From positions 6,386,001-6,450,000 of the forward strand of contig NZ_CP197465.1 of NCBI RefSeq assembly GCF_052180275.1: DNA of 64,000 nt, read 5' to 3'. The DNA is from Kumtagia sp052180275 (lineage in GTDB: Bacteria; Pseudomonadota; Alphaproteobacteria; Rhizobiales; Rhizobiaceae). Made by a program: the position numbers and the translations under genes. This document shows positions 8,163-16,816 of this stretch, piece by piece. The stretch's first letter is position 1. Each line of letters starts with the position of its first letter. Under the pieces are notes generated by a model. The model worked only from the letters and a program-made list of their open reading frames with translations. It was not told the DNA's origin and did no database searches.

Positions 8163-9341
8163 GTGCTGTTGTCCGGATTGCGTTCGTCGCTCGTGGCGGC
8201 CCTGTTGTGTTGCACGGCCGTGGGAACGGCGTCGGCGCAGGAAGCCGCGGAAAAGCCGCCGGCAGCCGTCGAAACGGCGGCCGTGAAACTCGGGGAGGTG
8301 ACGCGCCAGAGCAAGTTCGTCGGCACCGTGCAGGCGATCCAGCAGGTCAATTTGATGGCCCGCGTCGAGGGTTTCCTCGATTCGGTCGACTTCCAGGAAG
8401 GCGGTTTCGTCAAGGCCGGCAGCCTCGCCTTCGGCATCGAAAAGGACACCTACCAGGCCGCGCTCGACGGAGCGAAGGCCACCCTGCAGTCGGCGCAAGC
8501 CAGCGTGACCGGTGCGGATGCCAACCTCAAGCAACAGCAGATCACGCTCGACCGTCAGATCGCACTGCTGAAGACCAAGGATGTTCCGCAGTCGACGGTC
8601 GACCAGGCGACCGCCTCGCGCGACACCGCGTCCGCCCAACTCGGGCAGGCTCAGGCGCAGGTCGCGCAGGCGGAATCGCAGGTCAAGACCGCCGAACTCA
8701 ACCTCTCCTACACCGACGTCACGACGCCGATCAGCGGCCGGATCGGCAAGGCGCAGATCACTGTCGGCAACCTCGTCTCGCCGTCGAGCGGCACGCTCGC
8801 CACCGTCGTCCAGACCGACCCGATCCGCGTCGTCTTCTCCATTTCCGACCGTGAATATCTGCAGGTCGTCCAGGCCCTGAAGCCGGACAACCAGGGCCTT
8901 GTCGCCGACGCCGGGAAATACCGGCCCAGCCTCACGCTCTCCGACGGCACCGCCTACGACCAGATCGGCAAGATCGCTTTCATAGACAACGCGATCGATC
9001 CCACCACGGGCACCATCGCCGTCTACGCCGAATTCCCCAACCCTGCGCTGCAGCTCGTCCCCGGCCAGTATGTTTCGGTAACCGTGCAGGTCGGTCAATC
9101 CGTGGAACTGCCGCTTGTGCCCGCCTCGGCCGTCCTGCAGGACAAGGACGGCGCCTATGTCTTCGTGCTCGGCGACGGCAATCGCGCCGTGATCCGCCGC
9201 GTCACGCTGGGGGAACGGGTCGGCGTCGACTGGTCGGTGCAGTCGGGACTTGCAAGCGGCGAGATCATCATAGTCTCCGGCATCCAGAAAGTGCAGGCCG
9301 GCGTGGTCGTGAACCCGACGCCGGCCAAGACGGGGAACTGA
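8163..9341 (+). CDS. RND efflux pump periplasmic adaptor (membrane fusion protein)
   Basis: A 392-residue AcrA/MexA-type adaptor. A GTG start at 8163 is chosen: AGGGGG precedes it and a clean signal peptide follows (LLSGLRSSLVAALLCCTAVGTASA). The barrel-sandwich half motif VNLMARVEGFLDSVDFQEGGFVKAG, an alpha-helical hairpin rich in Q and A (residues about 90-165), the closing lipoyl half (VTTPISGRIGK) and the beta-barrel/membrane-proximal domain follow in order. It would link the inner-membrane pump to an outer-membrane TolC-like channel; no TolC gene is present here. Four nucleotides separate it from the pump gene. Confidence 0.9.
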   Translation: MLLSGLRSSLVAALLCCTAVGTASAQEAAEKPPAAVETAAVKLGEVTRQSKFVGTVQAIQQVNLMARVEGFLDSVDFQEGGFVKAGSLAFGIEKDTYQAALDGAKATLQSAQASVTGADANLKQQQITLDRQIALLKTKDVPQSTVDQATASRDTASAQLGQAQAQVAQAESQVKTAELNLSYTDVTTPISGRIGKAQITVGNLVSPSSGTLATVVQTDPIRVVFSISDREYLQVVQALKPDNQGLVADAGKYRPSLTLSDGTAYDQIGKIAFIDNAIDPTTGTIAVYAEFPNPALQLVPGQYVSVTVQVGQSVELPLVPASAVLQDKDGAYVFVLGDGNRAVIRRVTLGERVGVDWSVQSGLASGEIIIVSGIQKVQAGVVVNPTPAKTGN

Positions 9342-9345
9342 AACA

Positions 9346-12300
9346 ATGTTCGCCGACATCTTCATCCAGCGGCCGCGCCTGGCGATGGTCATCGCCATCC
9401 TGATGACGCTGGCCGGCAGCATCGCGCTGCTCAACATCCCTGTCGCGCAGTATCCCAACATCACGCCGCCGACGGTGCAGGTGACCGCGACCTATCCGGG
9501 CGCCGACGCGCAGACGCTGGCCGACACGGTCGCCATCCCCATCGAGCAGCAGGTCAACGGCGTCCAGGACATGATCTACATGGCCTCGACCGTCAGCTCG
9601 ACCGGCACCTATACGTTGACGGTGACCTTCGCCGTCGGAACCGATCCCGACATCGCCCAGGTCAACGTGCAGAACCGCGTTGCGCTGGCCACGCCGCAAC
9701 TGCCCTCCGCCGTGACGCGCCTTGGCGTCAACGTGCGTGCGCAACAGCCCAACTTCCTGCTGATCATCAACGTGTTCTCGCCCAAGGGCACGAATGACGG
9801 CCTGTTCCTGTCGAACTTCGCGCAGATCAACGTCGTCAACCCGCTGTCGCGCGTCAACGGCGTCGGCTCGGCCACGCTGATGGGTCCTCTCAACTATTCG
9901 ATGCGCATCTGGCTCGACCCCGAGCGCATGGCCGCACTTGGCATCACCACCGACGACGTCACCAACGCCATCCAGCAGCAGAACGTGCAGGCCGCGGCGG
10001 GCCTCATCGGCGCACCGCCGATCCCCGACGACCAGGTGCTGCAATATTCGATCACCGCGCTCGGCCTGCTCGACAGCCCCGATGAGTTCGGCAGCATCAT
10101 CGTGCGGACCAGCGAGGCCGGCGGCATTGTCCGGGTCCGCGACATCGCGCGCATCGAGCTCGGTGCGCAGACCTACAGCTCGGTCAGCCAGCTCAACGGC
10201 GCCCCCGCCGCCACCATCGCCATCTACCAGTCGCCGGGCTCGAACGCGCTCGGCGTCGCCGCCGGCGTAAAGGCCGAGCTGGAACAGTTGCAAAGCCGAT
10301 TCCCCGACGACGTCTCCTACCAGGTGATCTACGATTCGACCGACTTCGTGCGCGCTACTGTCGACGAAATCATCCACACGCTGATCATCACGGCGGTCAT
10401 CGTGCTGATCGTCGTGTTCGTGTTCCTGCAGGACTGGCGCGCCACGCTGATCCCGGCGGTGACCATCCCCGTCTCGCTGATCGGCGTCTTCGCTGTGCTT
10501 CTGGCGTTCGGCTTCTCGGCCAACACGGTCACGCTGTTCGCGCTCATCCTCGCCATCGGCCTTGTCGTCGACGACGCCATCGTCGTGGTTGAAAACGTGC
10601 AGCGCGTGATGGAGGAGCAGCCAGGAATCACCCCACCCGAGGCGGCCAGCATCGCCATGCGGCAGGTGACAGGCCCGATCGTATCGACGACGCTGGTGCT
10701 GATCGCGGTGTTCCTGCCGACCGCTTTCCTGCCCGGCATCACCGGCCAGCTCTACCGTCAGTTCGCCATCACCATCACGGCGTCGGTCACCATCTCGGCG
10801 ATCAACGCGCTGACGCTCAGCCCGGCGCTCTGCGCGGTTCTGCTGCGGCATCCCAAGCCGGCGCGGGGACCGTTCCGCTGGTTCAACAGAGGGCTCGACG
10901 GCACCCGCAACGGCTACACCAGCATCACCGGATTCCTGGCGCGCCGCTCGCTCGTCGCCGGCCTGCTGGTGGTGCTGGTCGGCGGCGCAGCCTACTGGAT
11001 GTTCACAAAGACCCCGACCGCCTTCATCCCCAACGAGGACCAGGGCATCCTGTTCGTCAACGTGCAATTGCCGGACGCCGCCTCCCTGCCGCGCACGCAG
11101 GCCGTGCTCGACAGGGTCAAGGACATCGGGCGAAGCATCGACGGCGTCGCCAACGTCGTCACGGTCTCGGGCTACAGCCTGCTCACCGGCGCCTCGCAGC
11201 CCAATAGCGGCCTGGCGCTGATCGTCATGAAGCCGTGGGCAGAACGCAAGACGCCGCAGACGCAGCTGCGCGGCATCTATGCGAACCTCACCCGACAGTT
11301 CGCCGGGCTTTCGGAAGCCAATGTCATCGCCTTCCCGCCGCCGGCGATTCCCGGCGTCGGCAACGCCGACGGTTTCGATTTCCGCCTCGAAGCGCTCGGG
11401 GGCCAGTCGCCGCAGGAACTCGCGCAGGTCATGCGTTCCTTCATCGTTGCGGCCAACGCCGATCCGTCGATCGGCTCGGCCTACTCGACCTTCTCGTCCG
11501 AGGTGCCAGGCATCTTTCTCGATATCGACCGGGTGCGCGCCGAGCGGCTGAATATCCCGATCTCGACCATCTTCAGTACCTTGCAGGCGCAGCTCGGTTC
11601 GGCTTATGTGAACAATTTCAACATCCTGGGCCAAGTCTACCAGGTCAATGTCGCGGCGGACCAGCAGTTCCGGCGCACGCCCGAGGACATCTTGACACTC
11701 TACGTCCGCAGTTCCACCGGGGTGATGGTGCCGGTGCGCGCCTTCGCCACCGCCACCACCACACTGCAGCCGACACTGCTCACCCGCTACAACCAGTTCA
11801 CCAACGCGACCATAAACGGAACACCGGCGCCGGGCGTCTCGTCGGGCCAGGCGATGGACGCGCTGGCCAAGGTGGCGGCGCAGTCGCTGCCCGCTGGCTA
11901 TGCTTTCGAATGGTCGAGCCTGTCCTATCAGGAAGCGCTGGTCAGCAACCAGACGATCGTGGTCTTCGCCCTGGCGATCCTGTTCGGCTACCTGTTCCTC
12001 GTCGGGCAATATGAAAGCTGGACGATACCCTTCGCAGTCATCACCTCGGTGACGGTGGCCGTGCTCGGCGCCGTGCTCGGCATCAAGGCGATGGGGCTGG
12101 GCCTCAACATCTACGCCCAGATCGGACTGGTGCTGCTGATCGGACTGGCGGCGAAAAACGCCATCCTGATCGTCGAGTTCGCCAAGGAAAGCCACGAATC
12201 CGGCAAGCACATCGTCGAAGCGGCGATCGAGGGCGGGCATATGCGTTTCCGCGCCGTGCTGATGACGGCGCTGGCCTTCATCCTCGGCTCGGTGCCGCTG

Positions 12301-12498
12301 GTCATCGCCACCGGGGCGGGTGCTGCCAGCCGCGTCTCACTCGGCGCCACCGTCGTTGCCGGCATGCTCGCCGCCACCTGCGTCGGCATCCTCGTTATCC
12401 CCGGCCTCTACGTGCTGTTCGGCCTGCTCGGCGAGCGCACCAACGCGCTGTTCGGGCGAAAGAAGCCCAAGGAAACGGCGGAGGGCGGCCACGCCTGA
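9346..12498 (+). CDS. RND multidrug efflux transporter, inner-membrane pump (AcrB/HAE1 type)
   Basis: A 1050-residue proton-driven exporter, the usual AcrB length. The N-terminal FADIFIQRPRLAMVIAILMTLAG, the transmembrane-4 acid pair in GLVVDDAIVVVENVQRVM, the conserved Lys helix (GLAAKNAILIVEFAKE) and two large periplasmic loops are present in AcrB order. It works as a trimer with the adaptor encoded just upstream to expel hydrophobic drugs, dyes or plant phenolics. No regulator sits directly beside the pair, so local control is not evident; the closest regulator, the MarR gene 630 nt downstream, is on the other strand and belongs to the next operon. Confidence 0.95.
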   Translation: MFADIFIQRPRLAMVIAILMTLAGSIALLNIPVAQYPNITPPTVQVTATYPGADAQTLADTVAIPIEQQVNGVQDMIYMASTVSSTGTYTLTVTFAVGTDPDIAQVNVQNRVALATPQLPSAVTRLGVNVRAQQPNFLLIINVFSPKGTNDGLFLSNFAQINVVNPLSRVNGVGSATLMGPLNYSMRIWLDPERMAALGITTDDVTNAIQQQNVQAAAGLIGAPPIPDDQVLQYSITALGLLDSPDEFGSIIVRTSEAGGIVRVRDIARIELGAQTYSSVSQLNGAPAATIAIYQSPGSNALGVAAGVKAELEQLQSRFPDDVSYQVIYDSTDFVRATVDEIIHTLIITAVIVLIVVFVFLQDWRATLIPAVTIPVSLIGVFAVLLAFGFSANTVTLFALILAIGLVVDDAIVVVENVQRVMEEQPGITPPEAASIAMRQVTGPIVSTTLVLIAVFLPTAFLPGITGQLYRQFAITITASVTISAINALTLSPALCAVLLRHPKPARGPFRWFNRGLDGTRNGYTSITGFLARRSLVAGLLVVLVGGAAYWMFTKTPTAFIPNEDQGILFVNVQLPDAASLPRTQAVLDRVKDIGRSIDGVANVVTVSGYSLLTGASQPNSGLALIVMKPWAERKTPQTQLRGIYANLTRQFAGLSEANVIAFPPPAIPGVGNADGFDFRLEALGGQSPQELAQVMRSFIVAANADPSIGSAYSTFSSEVPGIFLDIDRVRAERLNIPISTIFSTLQAQLGSAYVNNFNILGQVYQVNVAADQQFRRTPEDILTLYVRSSTGVMVPVRAFATATTTLQPTLLTRYNQFTNATINGTPAPGVSSGQAMDALAKVAAQSLPAGYAFEWSSLSYQEALVSNQTIVVFALAILFGYLFLVGQYESWTIPFAVITSVTVAVLGAVLGIKAMGLGLNIYAQIGLVLLIGLAAKNAILIVEFAKESHESGKHIVEAAIEGGHMRFRAVLMTALAFILGSVPLVIATGAGAASRVSLGATVVAGMLAATCVGILVIPGLYVLFGLLGERTNALFGRKKPKETAEGGHA

Positions 12499-12695
12499 CA
12501 GTGCATTCAAAGCGCCTCTTGAAACAATTGCGAAACACCAAGGGCGCTAAACGAAATCGAATCGAAACAACCCGGACGCCATAGATATGGTGCGGCTGGA
12601 AATCTCCAGCTGCCTGACATTCGACGTGTGGCCCTGCGCCTTTCGGGGACGGCGGTTCCCGCCACGACGCCGATGCCCGAGTGGAGTGTGGCGAC

Positions 12696-13079
12696 GTGGG
12701 CAAGGACCAACCGAGATTCTTTTGCAAGCGCGAGCCTTGCGGCAAATGGGCCGTGTGGGATTCCATCCAGAACATCCCGGCCACGCTGGGTGGCGGACCG
12801 CTGCGCGGACGCGAGGAAATGCGCGCCCGCTCCGCCTGCAAGATACTCAATACCATCTACCGCAGTGAACTTGACGCTCACTCCGTGCGTGAGCGCAATT
12901 GCGTGCAGGCACGATCCGGCACCGCGAGTGACGGGGCACGACACGCTCGGTCACATGCCCCGCGTATATCGGAAAATACCAGCGACCGCACTGTCGAGCT
13001 ACGCCCCGGCCACGGCCTGGGCGGCCACATCCGCAACGAATTCAGCAATTTGAAAGCCGCTGGCCGCGACCGTGCGTGA
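12696..13079 (+). CDS. Possible small hypothetical protein in the 12.5-13.1 kb gap
   Basis: The 629-nt stretch between the RND pump and the MarR gene holds no recognisable gene. The best candidate begins at GTG 12696 behind GGAG and encodes 127 residues. Residues 1-60 look protein-like (KWAVWDSIQNIPATLGG, then a short helix ending CKILNTIYRSELDA), reminiscent of short domestic proteins of unknown function in rhizobia. The rest is Arg/Ala/His-rich and looks like chance translation. Either a real protein of about 60-65 residues has lost its stop, or none is made. The remainder of the gap shows nothing I can name. Confidence 0.3.
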   Translation: MGKDQPRFFCKREPCGKWAVWDSIQNIPATLGGGPLRGREEMRARSACKILNTIYRSELDAHSVRERNCVQARSGTASDGARHARSHAPRISENTSDRTVELRPGHGLGGHIRNEFSNLKAAGRDRA

Positions 13080-13127
13080 GTCCGGCGACGCCGGCAAAAT
13101 ATCCACGAAGTCCCGGCGATCCCGCGG

Positions 13128-13589
13128 TCAGGCAATCCTGGCGAGCAGCCTCACCAATGTGGCCGCTTCCTTGGCCGAGAGCGGCGCCAGCGTCTCGGCG
13201 GTGATCTGCTCCGCCTGCGGGATCAGTTCCTCGACCGCGCGCCGGCCCTCCTCGGTCAGCCGCACCATCAGCCGCCGCTTGTCGGCATCATGCTTGCCGA
13301 GTTCCACCAGCCCGCGCGCGTTCAGCCGGTCGATGACGCCCTTCACCGTGGCCGCATCCATGGCGATCAGCGCGCCCAGCTGGTTCTGCGAGGTCTCGCC
13401 GATGTCGCGAAGCCGTGCGAGTGCTGCAAATTGCGGCGGCGTCAGGTCGGCGATGCGCGCCGAGAAAATCGAGACATGGCGCTGGTGCGCCCGCCGAAGG
13501 ATGAAGCCGACCTGTTCCTGCAAGCGGTAGCCTTCGGGCGCCGGCTCGTCCGCCGCCACCAGCTTCAGCACGTTTTCGTCGCCGCTCAC
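13128..13589 (-). CDS. MarR family transcriptional regulator
   Basis: A 153-residue MarR protein with the full winged-helix core: LTPPQFAALARLRDIGETSQNQLGALIAMDAATVKGVIDRLNARGLV, then the wing DADKRRLMVRLTEEGR, and N- and C-terminal dimer helices. MarR proteins usually repress by binding palindromes until a phenolic or aromatic ligand releases them. It is the last gene of the overlapping XDH/6-hydroxynicotinate-reductase-like operon (ATGA overlap with the previous stop), so I infer it reports the operon's heterocyclic substrate. Confidence 0.9.
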   Translation of the reverse strand: MSGDENVLKLVAADEPAPEGYRLQEQVGFILRRAHQRHVSIFSARIADLTPPQFAALARLRDIGETSQNQLGALIAMDAATVKGVIDRLNARGLVELGKHDADKRRLMVRLTEEGRRAVEELIPQAEQITAETLAPLSAKEAATLVRLLARIA

Positions 13590-14170
13590 CGCTGGCCGTC
13601 CCAGAGCTTTATGTCGGCCGCCGCCAGCCCGCCCATGCGGTCATGGATGCGCCCGCCGACCGCCATGGCCAGCACGAAGACGATCTCGTCCGGGCGCGGC
13701 CCGTCGACCGCGCAAACCGTGATCGCGTCGAAATGGCTGCGCACATAGGCGGCGTTGGTGTGACCGAGAGGCACGTCGAGCGAGGCGCCGAAGCCGCCGA
13801 CCTTCATCGCCGACGGCACGATCGCCTTGGCGCCGCCCAGCCGCTCGCGCATCGCATAGCCGCCCGGCACATGCCACAGCGCCCCATGCTCGATCTCGCC
13901 CTCCGTGCCGACGATCGCACCCTTGCCGTAGGAGTCGATCGCCTTCACATCACCGCCCAGCGACGCGATCAGCCGGTCGGTGAGCAAAAGACCGAGCGGT
14001 TTCAGATCCTCCATCGCCGGCTGCAGCTCTTCAGCATAGCGCCCGGCGAAGGGGTTTTTCGCTACGGCAAGTGCTGCCGCGCGCAGCCTCGGCTTTTGCG
14101 CCGCAGGCCCGCCGTCGTGGACGATTTCTTCGGCGATCACCGCGATCTTGCGGATGGGGAAGTCAGGCAT
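13586..14170 (-). CDS. Amino acid synthesis family protein (pfam AA_synth, DUF1185)
   Basis: A 194-residue protein of the AA_synth family (IRKIAVIAEEIVHDGG at the start; GGDVKAIDSYGKGAIVGTEGEIEHGALWH; LDVPLGHTNAAYVRSHFDAITV; VFVLAMAVGGRIHDRMGGL near the end). The fold is related to cyanuric acid hydrolase/barbiturase-like repeats in my recollection, but the biochemical role is unknown. Start ATG 14170 follows AAAGGA; a longer frame to 14206 lacks such a site. Its start overlaps the 3-prime end of the UPF0280 gene by 8 nt, and its stop overlaps the MarR start, so it is translationally coupled in the N-heterocycle-type operon. Confidence 0.8.
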   Translation of the reverse strand: MPDFPIRKIAVIAEEIVHDGGPAAQKPRLRAAALAVAKNPFAGRYAEELQPAMEDLKPLGLLLTDRLIASLGGDVKAIDSYGKGAIVGTEGEIEHGALWHVPGGYAMRERLGGAKAIVPSAMKVGGFGASLDVPLGHTNAAYVRSHFDAITVCAVDGPRPDEIVFVLAMAVGGRIHDRMGGLAAADIKLWDGQR

Positions 14171-15284
14171 GCGGGAAGTCCTTTGGCGATCTGATTGCTT
14201 GGCCATGCGCGAACGCGCCGGGCGGCACCGGCGCAGGTGTGCGCTCTACGTTGCCCCCCTCTGTCCTGCCGGACATCTCCCCCGCTTGGGGGGAGATTGG
14301 CAGTTTCGCGCTGTCCGCTTTACCTGCAACGTTGGTGATTGGCGAAACCAAAGCGGCCGGCGTAATCTCCCCCCAAGCGGGGGAGATGTCCGGCAGGACA
14401 GAGGGGGGCAACGTAGAGCGCGAGCTTTCACCACAAGAGAAACCCGGCTGAATATTACCGCATACTCTTGCTTCTCCCGCGAGGAACAGCGCCGCCGCCT
14501 CGATCAAGCCGCGCCGCTGCAAACCCTCGGCAACCGCGAGCCCTGCGTCGAGTGCCGTGTCTATCTCACTCGCCGTCAGCGCGCCCACCCCTACTGTCAC
14601 CCGCCGCTCGCCAAGATCGCTGTCCGGCGCCAATTCCTGCGCCGGCCGGCGTTCGATGGCCTGATGTCCTGGCAAATCGACGGCATTGGCGATCACCGTC
14701 GCCGCCGCGTCGGCCTGTGCGCCCGTCCGCGCCAGCACGGTCACCGCGTCGGCGATGCCCAGCGAAAAACTGCGCCCCCGCCAGCCTGACGTGGCGATGC
14801 CGCGCGCCGGATCTTCCGATCGCACGACGATGCGATCGCGAAGCCCATGGCCTGTGCCGGCTACCGCCACCGCAATATCGTGACCCGCCGCGATGTGCAG
14901 AGCGATGTCGCCGCCATTGTTGACATAGGCGCGCTCAAGCGTGCGCCCGGAAACCAGCGCGGCCAGTATTTCATCGGCTACTGAACCCGCCACCGCTGCC
15001 ATCGGTGTCAGGAATTTTTCAGCCAGCGGCGCCACGGCTGCCTCCATGCGGCGCGCCGTGCTCCCACCGAAAGCGCGTGGGCGGCCGAGCGTCGCCGGCT
15101 GACGAAGCGCCGCCAGTTCCTCGACCAGTTCGCCCAAAACCGTCTCAAAGCGCGCCACCGCCTGCTCATAGGCCGCCCGCACCTCGTCCGGCGCACCGAA
15201 CGCCTCGAGGATCAGGTCGATCGGCCCATGGTTGAGATGCAGCCGCTTTCCATCCGGCAACCAATGTGCCTGCGCCGCCTGCAT
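14163..15284 (-). CDS. UPF0280 (ApbE-like) family protein with a repeat-encoded C-terminal tail
   Basis: Residues 1 to about 285 form a UPF0280 protein, distantly related to ApbE flavin transferases: LHLNHGPIDLILEAFG, MAAVAGSVADEILAAL, YVNNGGDIALHIAAGH, GIATSGWRGRSFSLGIADAVTVLA. ApbE proteins attach FMN covalently; whether UPF0280 members do is not established. Residues about 288-348 are read from the palindromic repeat at 14241-14421 (PPSVLPDISPAWGEI ... GEMSGRTEGG), and the tail ends after it, so the protein is 373 residues instead of the roughly 290 expected. The start overlaps the previous stop by one nt (TGATG), and the stop overlaps the next start by 8 nt, so coupling survives the insertion. 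Confidence 0.8.
   Translation of the reverse strand: MQAAQAHWLPDGKRLHLNHGPIDLILEAFGAPDEVRAAYEQAVARFETVLGELVEELAALRQPATLGRPRAFGGSTARRMEAAVAPLAEKFLTPMAAVAGSVADEILAALVSGRTLERAYVNNGGDIALHIAAGHDIAVAVAGTGHGLRDRIVVRSEDPARGIATSGWRGRSFSLGIADAVTVLARTGAQADAAATVIANAVDLPGHQAIERRPAQELAPDSDLGERRVTVGVGALTASEIDTALDAGLAVAEGLQRRGLIEAAALFLAGEARVCGNIQPGFSCGESSRSTLPPSVLPDISPAWGEITPAALVSPITNVAGKADSAKLPISPQAGEMSGRTEGGNVERTPAPVPPGAFAHGQAIRSPKDFPHA
14241..14421. repeat. Long palindromic element, copy A (inside UPF0280 gene)
   Basis: Perfect 58-nt arms (14241-14298 and 14364-14421) flank a 65-nt loop. Core words are CTCTGTCCTGCCGGACATCT and its complement. The outer stem (GCGCTCTACGTTG) differs from copies B and C but resembles copy D. 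The element is open in all frames here and is translated in the UPF0280 gene. Confidence 0.95.
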
Positions 15285-16816
15285 CACGCCGAGCCCGCGC
15301 GATGCAACTGCGCCAGCGGCGGCCACGGATTCGCGCGCACCGCAAGCGCGGTGCGTCGCTCGTTGAAATACTCGCCGCCCTTCGCCAGCACGTCCTCGAC
15401 GCTGCGGATTTCCGCCTCGTAGCCGCTCAGCCGCACATAGTCGTCGCGCCGCAGCGTGAACTCGATCGGCGCCACCAGCGCCGGCGTCGGCACGTAGCCG
15501 AACGCGCCCTCCGGCACGCGCATGACGTCGACCATCAGCGTGATACCGCCGCCCGGCCAGACATAGACCGGCGCCCCGCCCACCGTCACATAGGTTTTCA
15601 GCCCCTGCACCGAGCGGGTCAGGTTGACCGGATTTTCCGTCACGCCAGCCCGCAATGAGCCGCCGGCCCCGCCCACAAACAGCACCGTGCACAGCGCCGG
15701 TTCGCAATTGTCCTCGATCAGCCGGACCGACTTGCGCAGCCGTTCCGGAAAAGGCTTCTCCACCGGCTTCAGCGCCTCGTCGAGCTCGAAATAGGCGAAC
15801 TGCTCGCCGGTGGTCGACACCATCAGCAGCGACAGACCCGGTCGCGCGCCCTTTTTGGCGTTCCAGTCGCCGAGGATCGACAGCGGGTCGGAGATCGTCG
15901 TGCCGCCCCAGCCAAGGCCCGGCTCCGACACCTTGAAGTAGCGGCCTGGCGTCGAGCGCCGGCCAAGGATTTTTATGCCGGTATCCTCCCAGCCCAGCAC
16001 CTTTCCGGCCTGGTGTTCGGAGACGACGCCGGTGATGTGGTCGTCGACCACCACCACCTCGTCGACCAGCCCGCGCCATTGCGTGGCGAACATGCCGATG
16101 GTGGCCGAGCCGCAGCCGACGCGCATACGGTTCTCGACCTTTCCATCGATCAGCGGCGCCTTGCCGGCCTCGACCACCACCGTTGCGCCGCCGTCTATCG
16201 AAAGTTCCACCGGCTTGCGGTTGCACAGATTGAGCATGGCGTCGCAGGTGGCGCGGCCCTCCTGTTTTGAGCCGCCCGTCAGATGATGGACGCCGCCCAG
16301 CGACAGCATCTGCGAGCCGTATTCGCCTGTTGTGACATGGCCGACCGCCTCGCCCTGGCTGCGCACCGTCGCGGTCTCCGGGCCGATATGGCGATCCGTA
16401 TCGATTTTTATCTTCACGCCGCAGTAGGAAAAAATGCCCTCGGTGACGACCGTCACCAGATCGACGCCCTCGACCTCCTGGCTGACGATGAAGGGGGCCG
16501 GCTTGTAGTCGGGATAGGTGGTGCCGGCACCGATCGCGGTGACGAAGCGGCGCTCGGTATTGACAAGTTCGCCGTTCCACGCCTCGCGCTCCGCCCCGAA
16601 CGGCACCACCGCGCCGCCGCTCTCCGCCACATGCGCCAGAACGGTCAGCGGGTCGCAGCGCACGATTTTTCCGCCGAAATTGCCGTAGCGGTCGCAGGCG
16701 CCGGTGCGGCCCTCGGCGATGTAGCACATGACCGGACAGGCGTCGCAGCGGATCTTCTCCGCCACCTGTTTTGCGCCGGGATCGTGGGTGTCGAAGCGTT
16801 CGGCGAGTTCGCTCAT
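15284..16816 (-). CDS. 6-hydroxynicotinate reductase-like iron-sulfur protein
   Basis: A 510-residue protein of the family annotated after Eubacterium barkeri 6-hydroxynicotinate reductase, an Fe-S flavoenzyme that reduces the pyridine ring in anaerobic nicotinate breakdown. Cysteines C24, C27, C31 and C41 form a C-x2-C-x3-C-x9-C cluster motif (IRCDACPVMCYIAEGRTGAC), followed by a long beta-rich body with GHVTTGEYGSQMLSLGGVHH and several Gly-rich stretches (FVGGAGGS, YVWPGGGITLM). In this putative aerobe the reaction may differ. It is the third gene of the six-gene operon, overlapping the oxidoreductase by 4 nt and UPF0280 by 1 nt. Confidence 0.75.
   Translation of the reverse strand: MSELAERFDTHDPGAKQVAEKIRCDACPVMCYIAEGRTGACDRYGNFGGKIVRCDPLTVLAHVAESGGAVVPFGAEREAWNGELVNTERRFVTAIGAGTTYPDYKPAPFIVSQEVEGVDLVTVVTEGIFSYCGVKIKIDTDRHIGPETATVRSQGEAVGHVTTGEYGSQMLSLGGVHHLTGGSKQEGRATCDAMLNLCNRKPVELSIDGGATVVVEAGKAPLIDGKVENRMRVGCGSATIGMFATQWRGLVDEVVVVDDHITGVVSEHQAGKVLGWEDTGIKILGRRSTPGRYFKVSEPGLGWGGTTISDPLSILGDWNAKKGARPGLSLLMVSTTGEQFAYFELDEALKPVEKPFPERLRKSVRLIEDNCEPALCTVLFVGGAGGSLRAGVTENPVNLTRSVQGLKTYVTVGGAPVYVWPGGGITLMVDVMRVPEGAFGYVPTPALVAPIEFTLRRDDYVRLSGYEAEIRSVEDVLAKGGEYFNERRTALAVRANPWPPLAQLHRAGSA

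Noticed and set aside
9268..12240. A 990-codon open frame antisense to the RND pump gene
   Set aside because: It is rich in Arg, His, Asp and Gly with no domain, which is typical of the complementary strand of a GC-rich gene. The sense frame is a clear AcrB-type protein.
13128..13589. MarR gene as local repressor of the RND pump
   Set aside because: It is on the opposite strand 630 nt away and overlaps the AA_synth gene by 4 nt, so it belongs to the heterocycle operon. Control of the pump cannot be excluded but is not indicated.
15285..16727. Upstream extension of the UPF0280 frame, giving a protein of 854 residues
   Set aside because: The extension is out of frame with the 6-hydroxynicotinate-reductase-like gene and is Arg/Gly-rich nonsense; UPF0280 homology begins at the ATG at 15284.
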